Shown piece after piece: positions 53,864 through 62,569 of a stretch of 64,000 bases of DNA. The stretch's first letter is position 1; each line of letters starts with the position of its first letter. The DNA is from an uncultured Paracoccaceae bacterium (GTDB lineage: Bacteria; Pseudomonadota; Alphaproteobacteria; Rhodobacterales; Rhodobacteraceae). A program made the translations under genes and the position numbers. The stretch is taken from assembly GCA_947500005.1 (NCBI GenBank), contig CANMQJ010000001.1:434001-498000 (forward strand), in the 5' to 3' direction. Under the pieces are notes generated by a model. It did no database searches. It had not been told where the DNA came from and saw only the letters and a list, made by a program, of their open reading frames with translations.

Positions 53864-56440
53864 ATGGATATCGTTCTGATCACAACGGTGATCGCCTCCC
53901 TCTTCCTGGTTATCGGCGCGGCAGAGCCGCTCGCCGCCCGGTTGCGCCTGCCCTACAGCGTGATCCTCGCCGTGCTCGGCGTGCTGATCGGCATGGGCGC
54001 GATCTTCTTTCTCCGCACGGACCTCACCGACGCGCTGAACCCGGTGGCCGAGGCGATCCTGGGATTGCCGATCCGGTCCAACGTCTTTCTTTACGTCTTT
54101 CTGCCGACCCTGCTGTTTCAGGCGACGCTAGGGATGAACCTGCGGCGGATGCTCGACGACTGGGTCCCGATCCTGGTGCTGGCCGTCGTCGCGGTGGTGG
54201 TGGCCACGCTCAGCGTCGGCTATGCGCTCGCCTGGACAAGCGCGCTGCCCTTGGCGGCCTGCCTGCTTATCGGCGCCATAGTCTCGACCACCGACCCTTC
54301 GGCCGTGGTGTCGATCTTTCGGTCGATCTCGGCGCCGCGCAGGCTGGCCCGGATCATCGAGGGCGAAAGCCTGCTCAACGATGCAGCGGCAATCGCGCTT
54401 TTCGGCCTGTTCATGGGCTTCGTGATGCTGGGCGTGCCCGACCCGAACCTCAGCGACGCGCTGGCCCGCTTTCCCCTTCTCATCCTCGGGGGCGCGGTGA
54501 TCGGATGGATCGCGGCGCGGGTCGCCGTCTGGATCATGGCGCTGTTCTCAAGACACGAACTGGCGCAGATCTCGATTTCGGTCGCCCTGCCCTATCTCGC
54601 CTATATCGGCGCGGAACAGAGCATCGGGGCCTCGGGCGTCATCGCCGTTGTCGCATCCGGCCTGACACTGAACCTGACCGGCCCCGGACGCCTGCCGCCG
54701 CAGGCGTGGACGAACCTGCGCGAGCTTTGGGACGTGCTGGCGCATTGGGCCGGCGCGCTGATCTTCATCCTTGCCGCGCTTCTGATCCCGCGCCTGCTGG
54801 AGGAGGTCCGGATCGAGGATCTCGTTCTCGTCGGCGTGGTGGTGCTGTCGGCAGTCGCCGCTCGCGCCGTGATCCTGTTCGGGCTGATGCCCCTTCTCAC
54901 GATGCTCAAGCTGTCGCCGGTCGTCGAACGCCCTTACCGCGTGGCAATCCTCTGGGGCGGGTTGCGCGGCGCGGTGACGCTGGCACTGGCGCTGGCCGTG
55001 ACCGAAAGCTTTCGCATCCCCGACGGGATCCAGCGTGTCGTGGGCATCCTTGCCACGGGCTTCACGCTCTTCACCCTGATCGTGCAGGGGACAACGCTGC
55101 GCTGGATCATCGGCAAGCTTGGGCTCGATCGCCTCTCGCCCATCGACGAGGCCCTGTCGCGTCAGGTCGTCGCCGTGGCTCTGCAAACCGTGCGCGAGGA
55201 TGTCGCCCGAACCACAGAGAATTACGAGTTGAGCCACGACATCGTCCGCTCCGAGGCGAAGCGTTTCGGCGAGCGACTCGACGAGGCCGTGAAGACCGCC
55301 GAGGAACGAGTCGACATTCTTGACCGCGACCGGGTGACCCTTGGCCTCATCTCGCTAGCCGGGCAGGAACGGGACACGATCATCGCCAAGATGCGCGAGC
55401 GCACGATCTCTGCGCGGATGGCCGAACAGGTCCTGTCCGACGCGGACCGCCTGATCGAGGGTGCGCGTTCGGGCGGGCGCAGCGGGTACAACCGCGCCGC
55501 GCGGCGCAGCGTCGCCTACGGCCGCAGTTTCCGGGCCGCGGGGCTGCTCCACAACTGGCTCGGAATTTCCGGCCCGCTCGGGCGTTTGACGGCGGACCGT
55601 TTCGAACTCCTCCTGTCGCAACGCCTTGTCCTGCGGGATCTGGGCGCCTTCATCGACAATCGCATCCGCCGCATCCACGGCCGCAGGCTGGCCGATCTGC
55701 TCCACGAGTTGCTGTCGAGACGGATCGACATGGTTGAAACCGCGCTCGAGGGTCTTCGCCTCCAATATCCGGGCTATGCCGAAAAGCTGCAGCGCCGTTT
55801 CATCCGCCGCACCGCGCTCCGGCTGGAAGAACGCGAATATACCGCGATGCGTGATGACGGACTTATCGGGGCCGAGGTCTTCACCAAGCTGATGGAAGAT
55901 CTCTCCGCGCGCCGTGCCGCCGCCGAGGAACGGCCTCACCTCGACATCGCGCTGCAACGAATCGAACTGGTCCGGTTGTTCCCGCTGTTTGCGGATCTCG
56001 ATGATGCCAGGCTGAAACGACTTAGCCGGGCCCTGCGGACGCGCTACGTGAACGCAGGGGAACTGGTCCTGCGTAAAGACAGCCAGGCCAAGAGCGTCTT
56101 TTTCATTGCCACCGGCGCCGTCGAACTTGAAACCGCCGGCCAGACCTGGCGTCTGGGCCGGGGCGAGATGTTCGGCCAGATGGCGATCCTGATGCGGAGA
56201 AGACCACGCACCGAGGTTCGTGCGATCACGCCCACGACGCTGCTGACGCTGGACGAGGCACGATTCCGTCGCCTGCTGAGCCGCAGCAAGGCGCTTCAGA
56301 ATGCCGTCCGGGCCAGTGCCGAAAAACGCGGCATCGACCCGTCGGATCTCTTTTCCGACGGGGAGCGCGCCCTGTCCGCCGGTGGGAAAACCGCGCCCTC
56401 CCACTCCAAACCCGGAAGCGACGCCCAGACGCAATCGTAG
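53864..56440 (+). CDS. Na+/H+ antiporter (CPA1 type) with C-terminal cyclic-nucleotide-binding-like domain
   Basis: An 858-residue membrane protein. Twelve or so helices occupy residues 1-420, with the CPA1 ion-binding section SLLNDAAAIALFGLFMGFV and GLRGAVTLALALAV. A long helical cytoplasmic region (about 430-700) follows. A cNMP-binding-like beta-roll lies at about 705-805: LFPLFADLDDARLKRLSRAL, then GRGEMFGQMAILMRRRPRTE, with the glycine/Glu cassette and Arg similar to ligand-binding members. It probably exchanges protons for Na+ or K+ under nucleotide or other ligand control. A weak ribosome site precedes ATG 53864. Confidence 0.87.
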   Translation: MDIVLITTVIASLFLVIGAAEPLAARLRLPYSVILAVLGVLIGMGAIFFLRTDLTDALNPVAEAILGLPIRSNVFLYVFLPTLLFQATLGMNLRRMLDDWVPILVLAVVAVVVATLSVGYALAWTSALPLAACLLIGAIVSTTDPSAVVSIFRSISAPRRLARIIEGESLLNDAAAIALFGLFMGFVMLGVPDPNLSDALARFPLLILGGAVIGWIAARVAVWIMALFSRHELAQISISVALPYLAYIGAEQSIGASGVIAVVASGLTLNLTGPGRLPPQAWTNLRELWDVLAHWAGALIFILAALLIPRLLEEVRIEDLVLVGVVVLSAVAARAVILFGLMPLLTMLKLSPVVERPYRVAILWGGLRGAVTLALALAVTESFRIPDGIQRVVGILATGFTLFTLIVQGTTLRWIIGKLGLDRLSPIDEALSRQVVAVALQTVREDVARTTENYELSHDIVRSEAKRFGERLDEAVKTAEERVDILDRDRVTLGLISLAGQERDTIIAKMRERTISARMAEQVLSDADRLIEGARSGGRSGYNRAARRSVAYGRSFRAAGLLHNWLGISGPLGRLTADRFELLLSQRLVLRDLGAFIDNRIRRIHGRRLADLLHELLSRRIDMVETALEGLRLQYPGYAEKLQRRFIRRTALRLEEREYTAMRDDGLIGAEVFTKLMEDLSARRAAAEERPHLDIALQRIELVRLFPLFADLDDARLKRLSRALRTRYVNAGELVLRKDSQAKSVFFIATGAVELETAGQTWRLGRGEMFGQMAILMRRRPRTEVRAITPTTLLTLDEARFRRLLSRSKALQNAVRASAEKRGIDPSDLFSDGERALSAGGKTAPSHSKPGSDAQTQS

Positions 56441-56451
56441 TTGTTTGCACG

Positions 56452-56465
56452 GATCGTATATAATA
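56452..56465. promoter_or_regulatory. Predicted FCD-regulator operator overlapping a consensus -10 box
   Basis: GATCGTATATAATA contains a perfect TATAAT (56459-56464) 12 bases before the GntR-type gene's ATG. The 14-base sequence recurs in reverse complement, with one mismatch, at 60981-60994. Placement over the -10 suggests autorepression. Confidence 0.6.
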
Positions 56466-56476
56466 TCGTCATCACC

Positions 56477-57214
56477 ATGACGAATGACGAGGATGCCACC
56501 CTGTACGAGACGCTGCGACGCGACATCCTGAACGGTGTCTTCGCGCCGGGTGATCCGCTGCGTCTGTCCGTCCTGTCGGAACGATACAAGGTCAGCGCGA
56601 CACCGCTGCGCGAAGCGCTGTCCCGGCTCGAGGAAAAGCGCCTGGTCGTCGCACAGCGCAATCGCGGCTGGCAGGTCGCCCCCGTCTCGCTGGACGAGTT
56701 GGAGGATATCGCCGCCGCCCGCCTTGCGTTGGAAGAGGTCATGACCGCCGAGGCCATCGCGCTTGGCGACCTGGATTGGGAAACCGGAATCGTCGCCGCC
56801 TTCCACCGGCTTACCCAGACCGATCCCGGACCCGACGGCGGCGATCAAGCGGCCCGAATGGCGTGGCGGCAGGCACATGACGCGTTTCACCGGGCGCTGC
56901 TTGCCTCGGTGCGCTCCGAACGGCTGCGCCAAAGCTACGGCGATTTGATCGAAGAGATGCAGCGCTATCACGATGTGACCATCTACGCCCCGCATCCGGT
57001 CGTGCCCGCCGAAGAGGCCCTGAGCGAGGTGCACTCGCTGAAGGAACACGAGGCTTTGCGCGACGCGTTCCTGGCGCGGGAGACCACCCGCGCGCAGCGC
57101 CTGATGCGCAGGCATGTTTCCCATACGCTGGACGTCTACCGGTCGGCGACCCGCGAAGACCCCAAAAAGGACCGGACAGCCAGAGAGACGACAACAGAGA
57201 GGATGAGACCATGA
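56477..57214 (+). CDS. GntR-family regulator with FCD domain
   Basis: A 245-residue regulator. The N-terminal winged helix (about 5-75) has LYETLRRDILNGVFAPGDPL, LSERYKVSATPLREALSRLE and KRLVVAQRNRGWQVAP. The C-terminal FCD domain binds a small carboxylate and often a metal (QAHDAFHRALLASVRSERL, SLKEHEALRDAFLARE and the final His-containing helix). ATG 56477 lacks a ribosome site and lies 12 bases from TATAAT, so the mRNA may be leaderless. Its stop overlaps the binding-protein ATG, so it is co-transcribed with the transporter it likely controls. Confidence 0.88.
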   Translation: MTNDEDATLYETLRRDILNGVFAPGDPLRLSVLSERYKVSATPLREALSRLEEKRLVVAQRNRGWQVAPVSLDELEDIAAARLALEEVMTAEAIALGDLDWETGIVAAFHRLTQTDPGPDGGDQAARMAWRQAHDAFHRALLASVRSERLRQSYGDLIEEMQRYHDVTIYAPHPVVPAEEALSEVHSLKEHEALRDAFLARETTRAQRLMRRHVSHTLDVYRSATREDPKKDRTARETTTERMRP

Positions 57215-57990
57215 GAAAGACCATTCTGGCGGCGGTGGCCGCCGTCACGGCAAGCCTTGCCGGGACAGCCTGGGCCGAAACGCTGCAAGTCGGCGCCTAC
57301 CCCTCCAACCCGCCTTGGGAGTTCAAGAACGAGCAGAGCGAATTCGAAGGCTTCGAGGTCGAGGTCATCCGCGAAGTGGCCAAGCGCAACGGCTGGGAGC
57401 TGGAGATACAGGATCTCGGCTTCCAGGCGCTCTTCGCCGCGACAAGCTCTGGCCGCATCGACGCCGCCATCAGCTCGATCACCATCACCCCCGAGCGGTT
57501 GCAGAACCAGGCCTTCACCCAGCCCTATTACGACGCGGCGCTGGTCATGGTGACATCGACCGACGGACCCGACGCGCTGGCCGAACTGGAGGGCGCGACG
57601 CTGGGCGGCCTCGCCTCCTCGACGGGTGAAACCTGGATCCAGGAGAACACAGCAGAATACGGATTTGGCGACTACAAGAGCTACCCTGCCCAGCAGAACC
57701 TGCTTCTCGACATCGTCAACGGCCGCGTGACGGCGGGCGTGTCCGATTACCTGGGCGTGGCCTTTGCCGCCGAGCAGATGCAAGGCCTCAAGATCGCCGA
57801 ACGCATCCGCACGGGCGAGCAATACGCGATCATGCTGCCCAAGGGTTCGGACAAGCTCCAGGCGGTGAATGACGCCATCTCGGCCATGAAGGAAGACGGC
57901 ACCATGGCGGCGCTCTACGAAAAATGGATCGGTGGCACCCCGCCCGCGGATTCCTCGACCGTGACGGTCATGGACATTCCGAAACCCTGA
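57211..57990 (+). CDS. Amino-acid-type ABC transporter substrate-binding protein (family 3)
   Basis: A 259-residue periplasmic binding protein with a Sec signal (MRKTILAAVAAVTASLAGTA, cleaved after AWA). Family 3 features are LQVGAYPSNPPWEFKNEQSE, FEGFEVEVIREVAKRNGWEL, FAATSSGRIDAAISSITITP and a hinge near AGVSDYLGVAFA. Relatives bind polar amino acids, opines or ectoine-like solutes; the ligand here is unknown. It is followed by a strong terminator-like hairpin and then the permease. Confidence 0.9.
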   Translation: MRKTILAAVAAVTASLAGTAWAETLQVGAYPSNPPWEFKNEQSEFEGFEVEVIREVAKRNGWELEIQDLGFQALFAATSSGRIDAAISSITITPERLQNQAFTQPYYDAALVMVTSTDGPDALAELEGATLGGLASSTGETWIQENTAEYGFGDYKSYPAQQNLLLDIVNGRVTAGVSDYLGVAFAAEQMQGLKIAERIRTGEQYAIMLPKGSDKLQAVNDAISAMKEDGTMAALYEKWIGGTPPADSSTVTVMDIPKP

Positions 57991-58009
57991 CCCCAACCAA
58001 CGGGCTGAT

Positions 58010-58038
58010 GCGAGCGCCCTTCCGGCGCTCGCTTTTTT
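58010..58038 (+). terminator. Terminator/attenuator between binding protein and permease genes
   Basis: Perfect nine-base stem GCGAGCGCC (58010-58018) with GGCGCTCGC (58024-58032), a five-base loop and TTTTTT. It lies between two genes that need the same transcript, so partial termination is likely, giving much more binding protein than permease. Confidence 0.8.
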
Positions 58039-58069
58039 GACCCGCCACACGCGGCAGGAGGCTGCACCC

Positions 58070-58744
58070 TTGGACTTTATCGAGACATTTCTGAACTGGC
58101 CCGTCATCGTCCGGATCTGGCCGATGCTGGTCAAGGGGATCGCGAACACCTTTGCGCTGGCCACTGCCACGCTGATCCTGGGGTCGGTCACGGGCGTGCT
58201 GATCTGCCTCCTGCGGCTATATGGGCCCAAGCCCCTGCGCTGGCTGGCCATCGCCTATATCGACGTTTTCCGCGCGCTGCCCATCCTGGTGCTGCTGGTT
58301 CTCGTCTATTACGCCTTGCCCTTCATGGGCATCCGGCTCGATTCCTTTTCCGCGGCCGTCCTGTCGCTGTCGCTGGTGCTGTCGGCCTTCACCGCCGAAG
58401 TGTTCCGCTCGGGCATCCAGGCCATCCCGAAAGGCCAGATCGAAGCCGCCGAGGCACTTGGCCTGCCATTTCGCGTGACCGTGTGGAAGGTGATCCTGCC
58501 GCAGGCGGTCCGTATCGCCATCCCGCCGCATACCTCGAACTCGGTGGCCATTGCCAAGGACACCTCGCTCGCCTCGGTGGTGGCGATGCCCGACCTTCTG
58601 AAGCAGGCCACCGACGCGCAGGCGTTGACGGCGAACCCCTCGCCGCTGATCGCGGCGGCGGTGATGTACCTGATCGTTCTCCTGCCGGCAGTGCGCCTGG
58701 TCGCAGTGCTGGAACGGCGCTTCGCCCGCTCGGACGTGCGCTGA
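58070..58744 (+). CDS. Amino-acid ABC transporter permease
   Basis: A 224-residue inner-membrane permease of the HisM/GlnP type with about five helices. It has the coupling loop EAAEALGLPFRVTVWKVILP (EAA motif) and the family end LPAVRLVAVLERRFARSDVR. TTG 58070 was chosen: AGGAGG lies eight bases upstream, and the only earlier in-frame candidate sits in the terminator T tract. No second permease and no ATPase gene is nearby, so it must form a homodimer and borrow or share an ATPase encoded elsewhere. Confidence 0.87.
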   Translation: MDFIETFLNWPVIVRIWPMLVKGIANTFALATATLILGSVTGVLICLLRLYGPKPLRWLAIAYIDVFRALPILVLLVLVYYALPFMGIRLDSFSAAVLSLSLVLSAFTAEVFRSGIQAIPKGQIEAAEALGLPFRVTVWKVILPQAVRIAIPPHTSNSVAIAKDTSLASVVAMPDLLKQATDAQALTANPSPLIAAAVMYLIVLLPAVRLVAVLERRFARSDVR

Positions 58745-58747
58745 GGG

Positions 58748-59860
58748 TCAGAGAAGCTCCGTCAATGCGGCGTCGAGCTTCTCCACATCCTCGTCGCGGG
58801 TGATCACCCCCGGCGAGAACCGCAGAACCTGGCTGCGATTGTCGCAGACGATGCCGCGCTCCAGCAGCGCGGCGACCAGCGCGCCCGCATCCCTGTCGGG
58901 CCTGAGCGAGGCCATGACGCTGCCGCCCCGCTCCTCGGATGCGCGCGGCGAGGCCAGCGGCAGGTCGTGGCGGTCCATCACCTCGATCAACCGCTCGCTC
59001 AGCGCAAACGTATGCCGGGCCAGCGCCGCGTGATCCTGTTCGGCATGCCATCGCAGCGCGGGCAGTGCGGCCACGTTGGGCAATGCGGCCGGCGTGCCGT
59101 GGTCGAACCGCCGGGCATCGGGCGCGTAGGAAAACCGCGTGATGTCCCAGTTGAACGGATCGGGCTGGCTGAACCAGCCCCGCAGTTCCGGTTCGCTCCG
59201 TTCGATCAGTTCCGGGCGCATGTAGAGCATCCCCGCCCCCGGCGGCCCACACAGCCACTTGAGCGAGGTCGAGACGGCAAAGTCGCACCCCGTTTCCGCA
59301 ACCGAGAAAGGCAGGAGCCCGGCGCCTTGCGTGATGTCGACACCGATCACGCTCCCCATCTCGTGCCCATGCGCGACGAGCCGGTCAAGATCGCACCGGT
59401 AGGACGAGGTCGAGGTGATCCAGGTCAACAGCGCCAGGCCCACGTCCTTGTCCCAGGCATCGGCCATGTCTTCGCTGCGCACCCAGGTCTCGCCCTGTCT
59501 CAACGGCACAGTCTCCAGCGTGAACCCCAGGCGCGGCGCCAGCCCGGCCAGCAGGAAATGCAGCGAGGGAAAGCAATCCGCCGCCACCAGCAGCTTCTTG
59601 CCGCGCAGCATCTCGGGCGGCAGCGCGCCAAGCACGCTATAGAGCGCCTGCGTCACGTTCTCAGTCGCGGTCACGCTGCCCTCGGGCGCGTCGATCAGCC
59701 GGGACCAGAGCGAGACATACTCCCCCCGCGCCGCCATCAGATCCTGCCATTGCGTGTTGGTCTCGGCGGACCAGTAGCGCGCGAAATCCTGAAGGGCGAC
59801 TGCAAGCGCCTCTTCCTTGCCGGGATACTGGCCTATGGAGTGGTAGTAGAAATAAGCCAT
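58748..59860 (-). CDS. Aminotransferase class V-fold PLP enzyme (kynureninase-like)
   Basis: A 370-residue PLP enzyme of fold type I. Schiff-base Lys is K201 in VSTSLKWLCGPPGAG, with the cofactor Asp D175 in GVDITQGAG. The N-terminal SIGQYPGKEEAL and C-terminal RGIVCDNRSQVLRFSPG fit the kynureninase/cysteine-desulfurase branch. The GVD..QG and KW..GP.G.G patterns favour a kynureninase-like hydrolase or an aminotransferase, but the reaction is not certain. Its start overlaps the cupin gene's stop by one base. It ends three bases from the convergent permease stop. Confidence 0.8.
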   Translation of the reverse strand: MAYFYYHSIGQYPGKEEALAVALQDFARYWSAETNTQWQDLMAARGEYVSLWSRLIDAPEGSVTATENVTQALYSVLGALPPEMLRGKKLLVAADCFPSLHFLLAGLAPRLGFTLETVPLRQGETWVRSEDMADAWDKDVGLALLTWITSTSSYRCDLDRLVAHGHEMGSVIGVDITQGAGLLPFSVAETGCDFAVSTSLKWLCGPPGAGMLYMRPELIERSEPELRGWFSQPDPFNWDITRFSYAPDARRFDHGTPAALPNVAALPALRWHAEQDHAALARHTFALSERLIEVMDRHDLPLASPRASEERGGSVMASLRPDRDAGALVAALLERGIVCDNRSQVLRFSPGVITRDEDVEKLDAALTELL

Positions 59861-60945
59861 CAGACATCCTTTCCGAGCGGCGTTCCGGGCAATGTGACCT
59901 CCAGCAATTCGATATCGCGGGTGGGGTCGGCATAGCGCGTCTTCATTCCCGGCGGAATGACAAAGGCATCGCCCTCGGTCACATCGACAGGGTCGCGGCC
60001 CTCGCCTTCAAGCCGCATGGCCCCGGCCATGACGAAGGTGAAATGGATATCGGCCTCATGCGCCGCCCAGTCCGGCGCCCCCTCGCCCCGGCGCAGCACC
60101 TGCACCCCGGCCACGCCCTTTGTGTTCTCGGCAATCGTCGTATCGCGCGCGACGAATCCGCTGCGCTGATGGGGCGCCCATGCCGCCGCCTCTCCTACGT
60201 TGTGCACGAAACGCTGTCCGTCCCATTCCCGGTCCGGGCGGTGATGCGCCGTGGGCAGGGTCATCTGGTGATCGATCTCGGTGACGTGTTCGGCCGGCAC
60301 CCCGATCTCGATCACCTCGATCCCGTCGCTCGCCTCCAGCACGCGATGCCGGATCTCGGGCGGCTGGATGAAGCAGTCGCCGCGATGCAGGCGGATCGGC
60401 CCGCCCTGATCCTCGTAGACCACATCGACCCAGCCCGCGATGCAAAAGATCAGCTGAAAGCCCACCTTGTGATAATGCACCATGTCCGGCACCGGACCGC
60501 CATCGGGGATGCGGATGTGACTGGCGATGATCGACCCCCCCAGCCGGTCCGGGATCAGGTCGCGATACTGCATACCCGCGCGCCCCACGACCCACGGCGC
60601 CTGGTCCTTGAGACGCCGCACCACGAAACTGTGCTGGGTCGCCGGCATGACAAGCGGCGGGTTCAGCTGCTCGATCTCGATCTTCGTGCCATTGGGCGCG
60701 GTCAGTTTGCGCTCCCCACCCGCAACCGCATCGGGATCCTCGGCCAGCAGGCGGATCGTACCGGGATCGCCCTGCGCGCCCCGATCGATCCGCAGGCGCA
60801 GGCCATGGCCGGAGAAGACCGCGACGCTGGGATTGTCTGCCGGAAAGATCATGTCCATCCGCATGCCTAGAGTGCCGGTGTAGAAGGGTATGTCGTCGCG
60901 CAGTTCCCGGGTGGGAAGGACGATCTCGGCACGGATCTCGGACAT
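59860..60945 (-). CDS. Double-cupin domain protein with VOC-like N-terminus
   Basis: A 361-residue protein. Residues 1-115 resemble a glyoxalase/VOC half (ETELVLP-type start, FYTGTLGMRMDMIFPADNPS). The first cupin has HYHKVGFQLIFCIAG (His, His and Gln where Glu is usual) and PPEIRHRV. The second has HEADIHFTFVMAGAMRLEGE and ends in a segment without the second-motif His. Cupins of this build include metal-dependent dioxygenases and isomerases. The substrate is unknown. ATG 60945 begins the transcript facing the SDR gene, with the palindrome CGTAT-CAT-ATACG at 60979 between them. Confidence 0.75.
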   Translation of the reverse strand: MSEIRAEIVLPTRELRDDIPFYTGTLGMRMDMIFPADNPSVAVFSGHGLRLRIDRGAQGDPGTIRLLAEDPDAVAGGERKLTAPNGTKIEIEQLNPPLVMPATQHSFVVRRLKDQAPWVVGRAGMQYRDLIPDRLGGSIIASHIRIPDGGPVPDMVHYHKVGFQLIFCIAGWVDVVYEDQGGPIRLHRGDCFIQPPEIRHRVLEASDGIEVIEIGVPAEHVTEIDHQMTLPTAHHRPDREWDGQRFVHNVGEAAAWAPHQRSGFVARDTTIAENTKGVAGVQVLRRGEGAPDWAAHEADIHFTFVMAGAMRLEGEGRDPVDVTEGDAFVIPPGMKTRYADPTRDIELLEVTLPGTPLGKDV

Positions 60946-60978
60946 GCAGCCTCCGGTCGTAAATTGAATGCGATTGGC

Positions 60979-60994
60979 CGTATCATATACGATC
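60979..60994. promoter_or_regulatory. Predicted FCD-regulator operator in the cupin-SDR divergent promoter
   Basis: CGTATCATATACG (60979-60991) is a palindrome with a three-base centre. TATCATATACGATC (60981-60994) is the reverse complement of the site at 56452 with one mismatch. It is the only AT-rich stretch in the 102-base gap. Control by the FCD regulator encoded at 56477 is inferred. Confidence 0.6.
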
Positions 60995-61047
60995 TTGGCG
61001 GGCGGCTGCAACGTCGTTAGGGTGTCCCGGCGAACAGGGAGGACGCG

Positions 61048-61779
61048 ATGGACAGGAAAACGGCAATCGTGACAGGCGCCGCGGGCGGCTTGGGCCGGAC
61101 GATCTGCAACCGGCTGCTGGGCGACGGGCTGGCGGTCGTGGGGTTCGACCGGGACGAGGCCGGGCTGGCCGAGGTGGCAAAAGGCAACGACGCCTTCCTG
61201 CCCTGCCCCATCGACCTGACCGACACGGCTGCCATTGCGCCCACGGTTGACCACGTGGTCGCGCGATTTGGCGGCGTGGACGCGCTGGTCAACAATGCGG
61301 GCACCTGCTTCATGTCGGAATTTCCCAACATTCCGGCCGAGGAGTTCGAGGCGCAGATGGCGCTGAACTTCACGGCGGCCTTCCATTGCTGCCAGGCAGC
61401 GGTGCCGCACATGCTCGGGCGTGAGGGCGTCAAGAAGATCGTCAACATCTCGTCGAACGGAGCCTACAATTTCGACGTGTTCGACCCGCCGCATTACCGG
61501 GCATCAAAAGCGGCGCTGGACAACCTGACCAAAGACCTCGCCCGCCGCTACGCGCGCGACAGGATTTCCGTCAACTCCATCGCGCCCGCGATGACGGAAA
61601 CGCCGCTCTTCAACGTGGTCAGCGAAGAGGTCCTGGAAAAGGCAATCGCCCAGATGCCGCACGGCCACGCGATGCAGCCAGATCAGGTGGCGGCCTGGGT
61701 GGGCTTCCTGATTTCCCCGGCCGGAGACGTCTCCAGCGGCAATGTCATCATCCTCAACCAGGGCCGCGACGTGCGCTAG
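61048..61779 (+). CDS. SDR family NAD(P)-dependent oxidoreductase
   Basis: A 243-residue short-chain dehydrogenase. The cofactor loop is TGAAGGLG (9-16), with D34 favouring NAD. NNAG is at 82-85 and the catalytic set is S135/S136, Y150 and K154 (HYRASK). It would oxidise a hydroxyl group or reduce a ketone in the catabolic module. Divergent from the cupin gene and overlapping the converging hydrolase by four bases. Confidence 0.9.
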   Translation: MDRKTAIVTGAAGGLGRTICNRLLGDGLAVVGFDRDEAGLAEVAKGNDAFLPCPIDLTDTAAIAPTVDHVVARFGGVDALVNNAGTCFMSEFPNIPAEEFEAQMALNFTAAFHCCQAAVPHMLGREGVKKIVNISSNGAYNFDVFDPPHYRASKAALDNLTKDLARRYARDRISVNSIAPAMTETPLFNVVSEEVLEKAIAQMPHGHAMQPDQVAAWVGFLISPAGDVSSGNVIILNQGRDVR

Positions 61780-62534
61780 TCGTAATGATCCGGAGCCTTG
61801 CGCAAACCGGCCCATTGCTCGGGGGAATGGCCGTAGATCACGAAAGCCCCACGCTCCTCGGCGATCTCCATCAGCCGCGCCGCGCTGGCGATGGCGGTTT
61901 CGGGGTCGGGCGCGGTGTCGAACCGCTCGTCGATCTCGGCGGGGCGCGAAATGGCGTCCGACGTCAACAGGACCGGACCGGTATTCGGCAGGTCCAACAA
62001 CATGGCGATCTGCCCCGGCGCATGGCCGGGCGCCATCAGGATCTCGAACCCCGGCCCGATCCGAGTATCGTCCTCCAGCACCACATACTCCCGGTCAGGC
62101 CAGTCCAACGGACGTTGCTGCCCCCAATAAAGCGGTTGCGGCAAGGCGCGTTCCGCAGCGCTGACCACCATCGGGGCCTGAACGAAATCCGAAATCCCTC
62201 CGACATGATCGATATGGGTATGGGTCAGGATGAACAGGTCGACCTCCGCCGCAGCGATGCCCGCCTTGGCCAGCTGAGGCCGCGGCAACTGTTCGGGGCG
62301 GCATTCCACGACCTCGCCGAATTCATAAAGCCTGTCCTCTTGCGTGGCACGCTCGGCATCCTCGGCATATTTGGGCGGAAAGCCCGAATCGATCAGCACC
62401 TTCTCGCCCGCATCGGTCTCGACGAGATAGCCGCAGATGCCGATCACGCGGCCGTTGGCATGGACCTTGAACAGCCCGAAATCCAGCACTGTCAGCCGTG
62501 TCGGCCGCCCCTTCAACAATGGCATGTCCTGCAT
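61776..62534 (-). CDS. Metallo-beta-lactamase-fold hydrolase (N-acyl homoserine lactonase-like)
   Basis: A 252-residue hydrolase with the zinc motif HTHIDH (H105, H107, D109, H110) and later GHAPGQIAMLL and LTSDAI. The lineage resembles AiiA-type lactonases. In this context a lactone or ester formed during degradation is a more natural substrate than a quorum signal, but both are possible. ATG 62534 follows GGAGGGG; an in-frame ATG at 62570 would overlap the divergent aminotransferase gene, whose own ATG lies on the other strand there. Confidence 0.82.
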   Translation of the reverse strand: MQDMPLLKGRPTRLTVLDFGLFKVHANGRVIGICGYLVETDAGEKVLIDSGFPPKYAEDAERATQEDRLYEFGEVVECRPEQLPRPQLAKAGIAAAEVDLFILTHTHIDHVGGISDFVQAPMVVSAAERALPQPLYWGQQRPLDWPDREYVVLEDDTRIGPGFEILMAPGHAPGQIAMLLDLPNTGPVLLTSDAISRPAEIDERFDTAPDPETAIASAARLMEIAEERGAFVIYGHSPEQWAGLRKAPDHYD

Positions 62535-62569
62535 CCTGCCCCTCCAATCCACTTGCGCGGAGACTTGCA

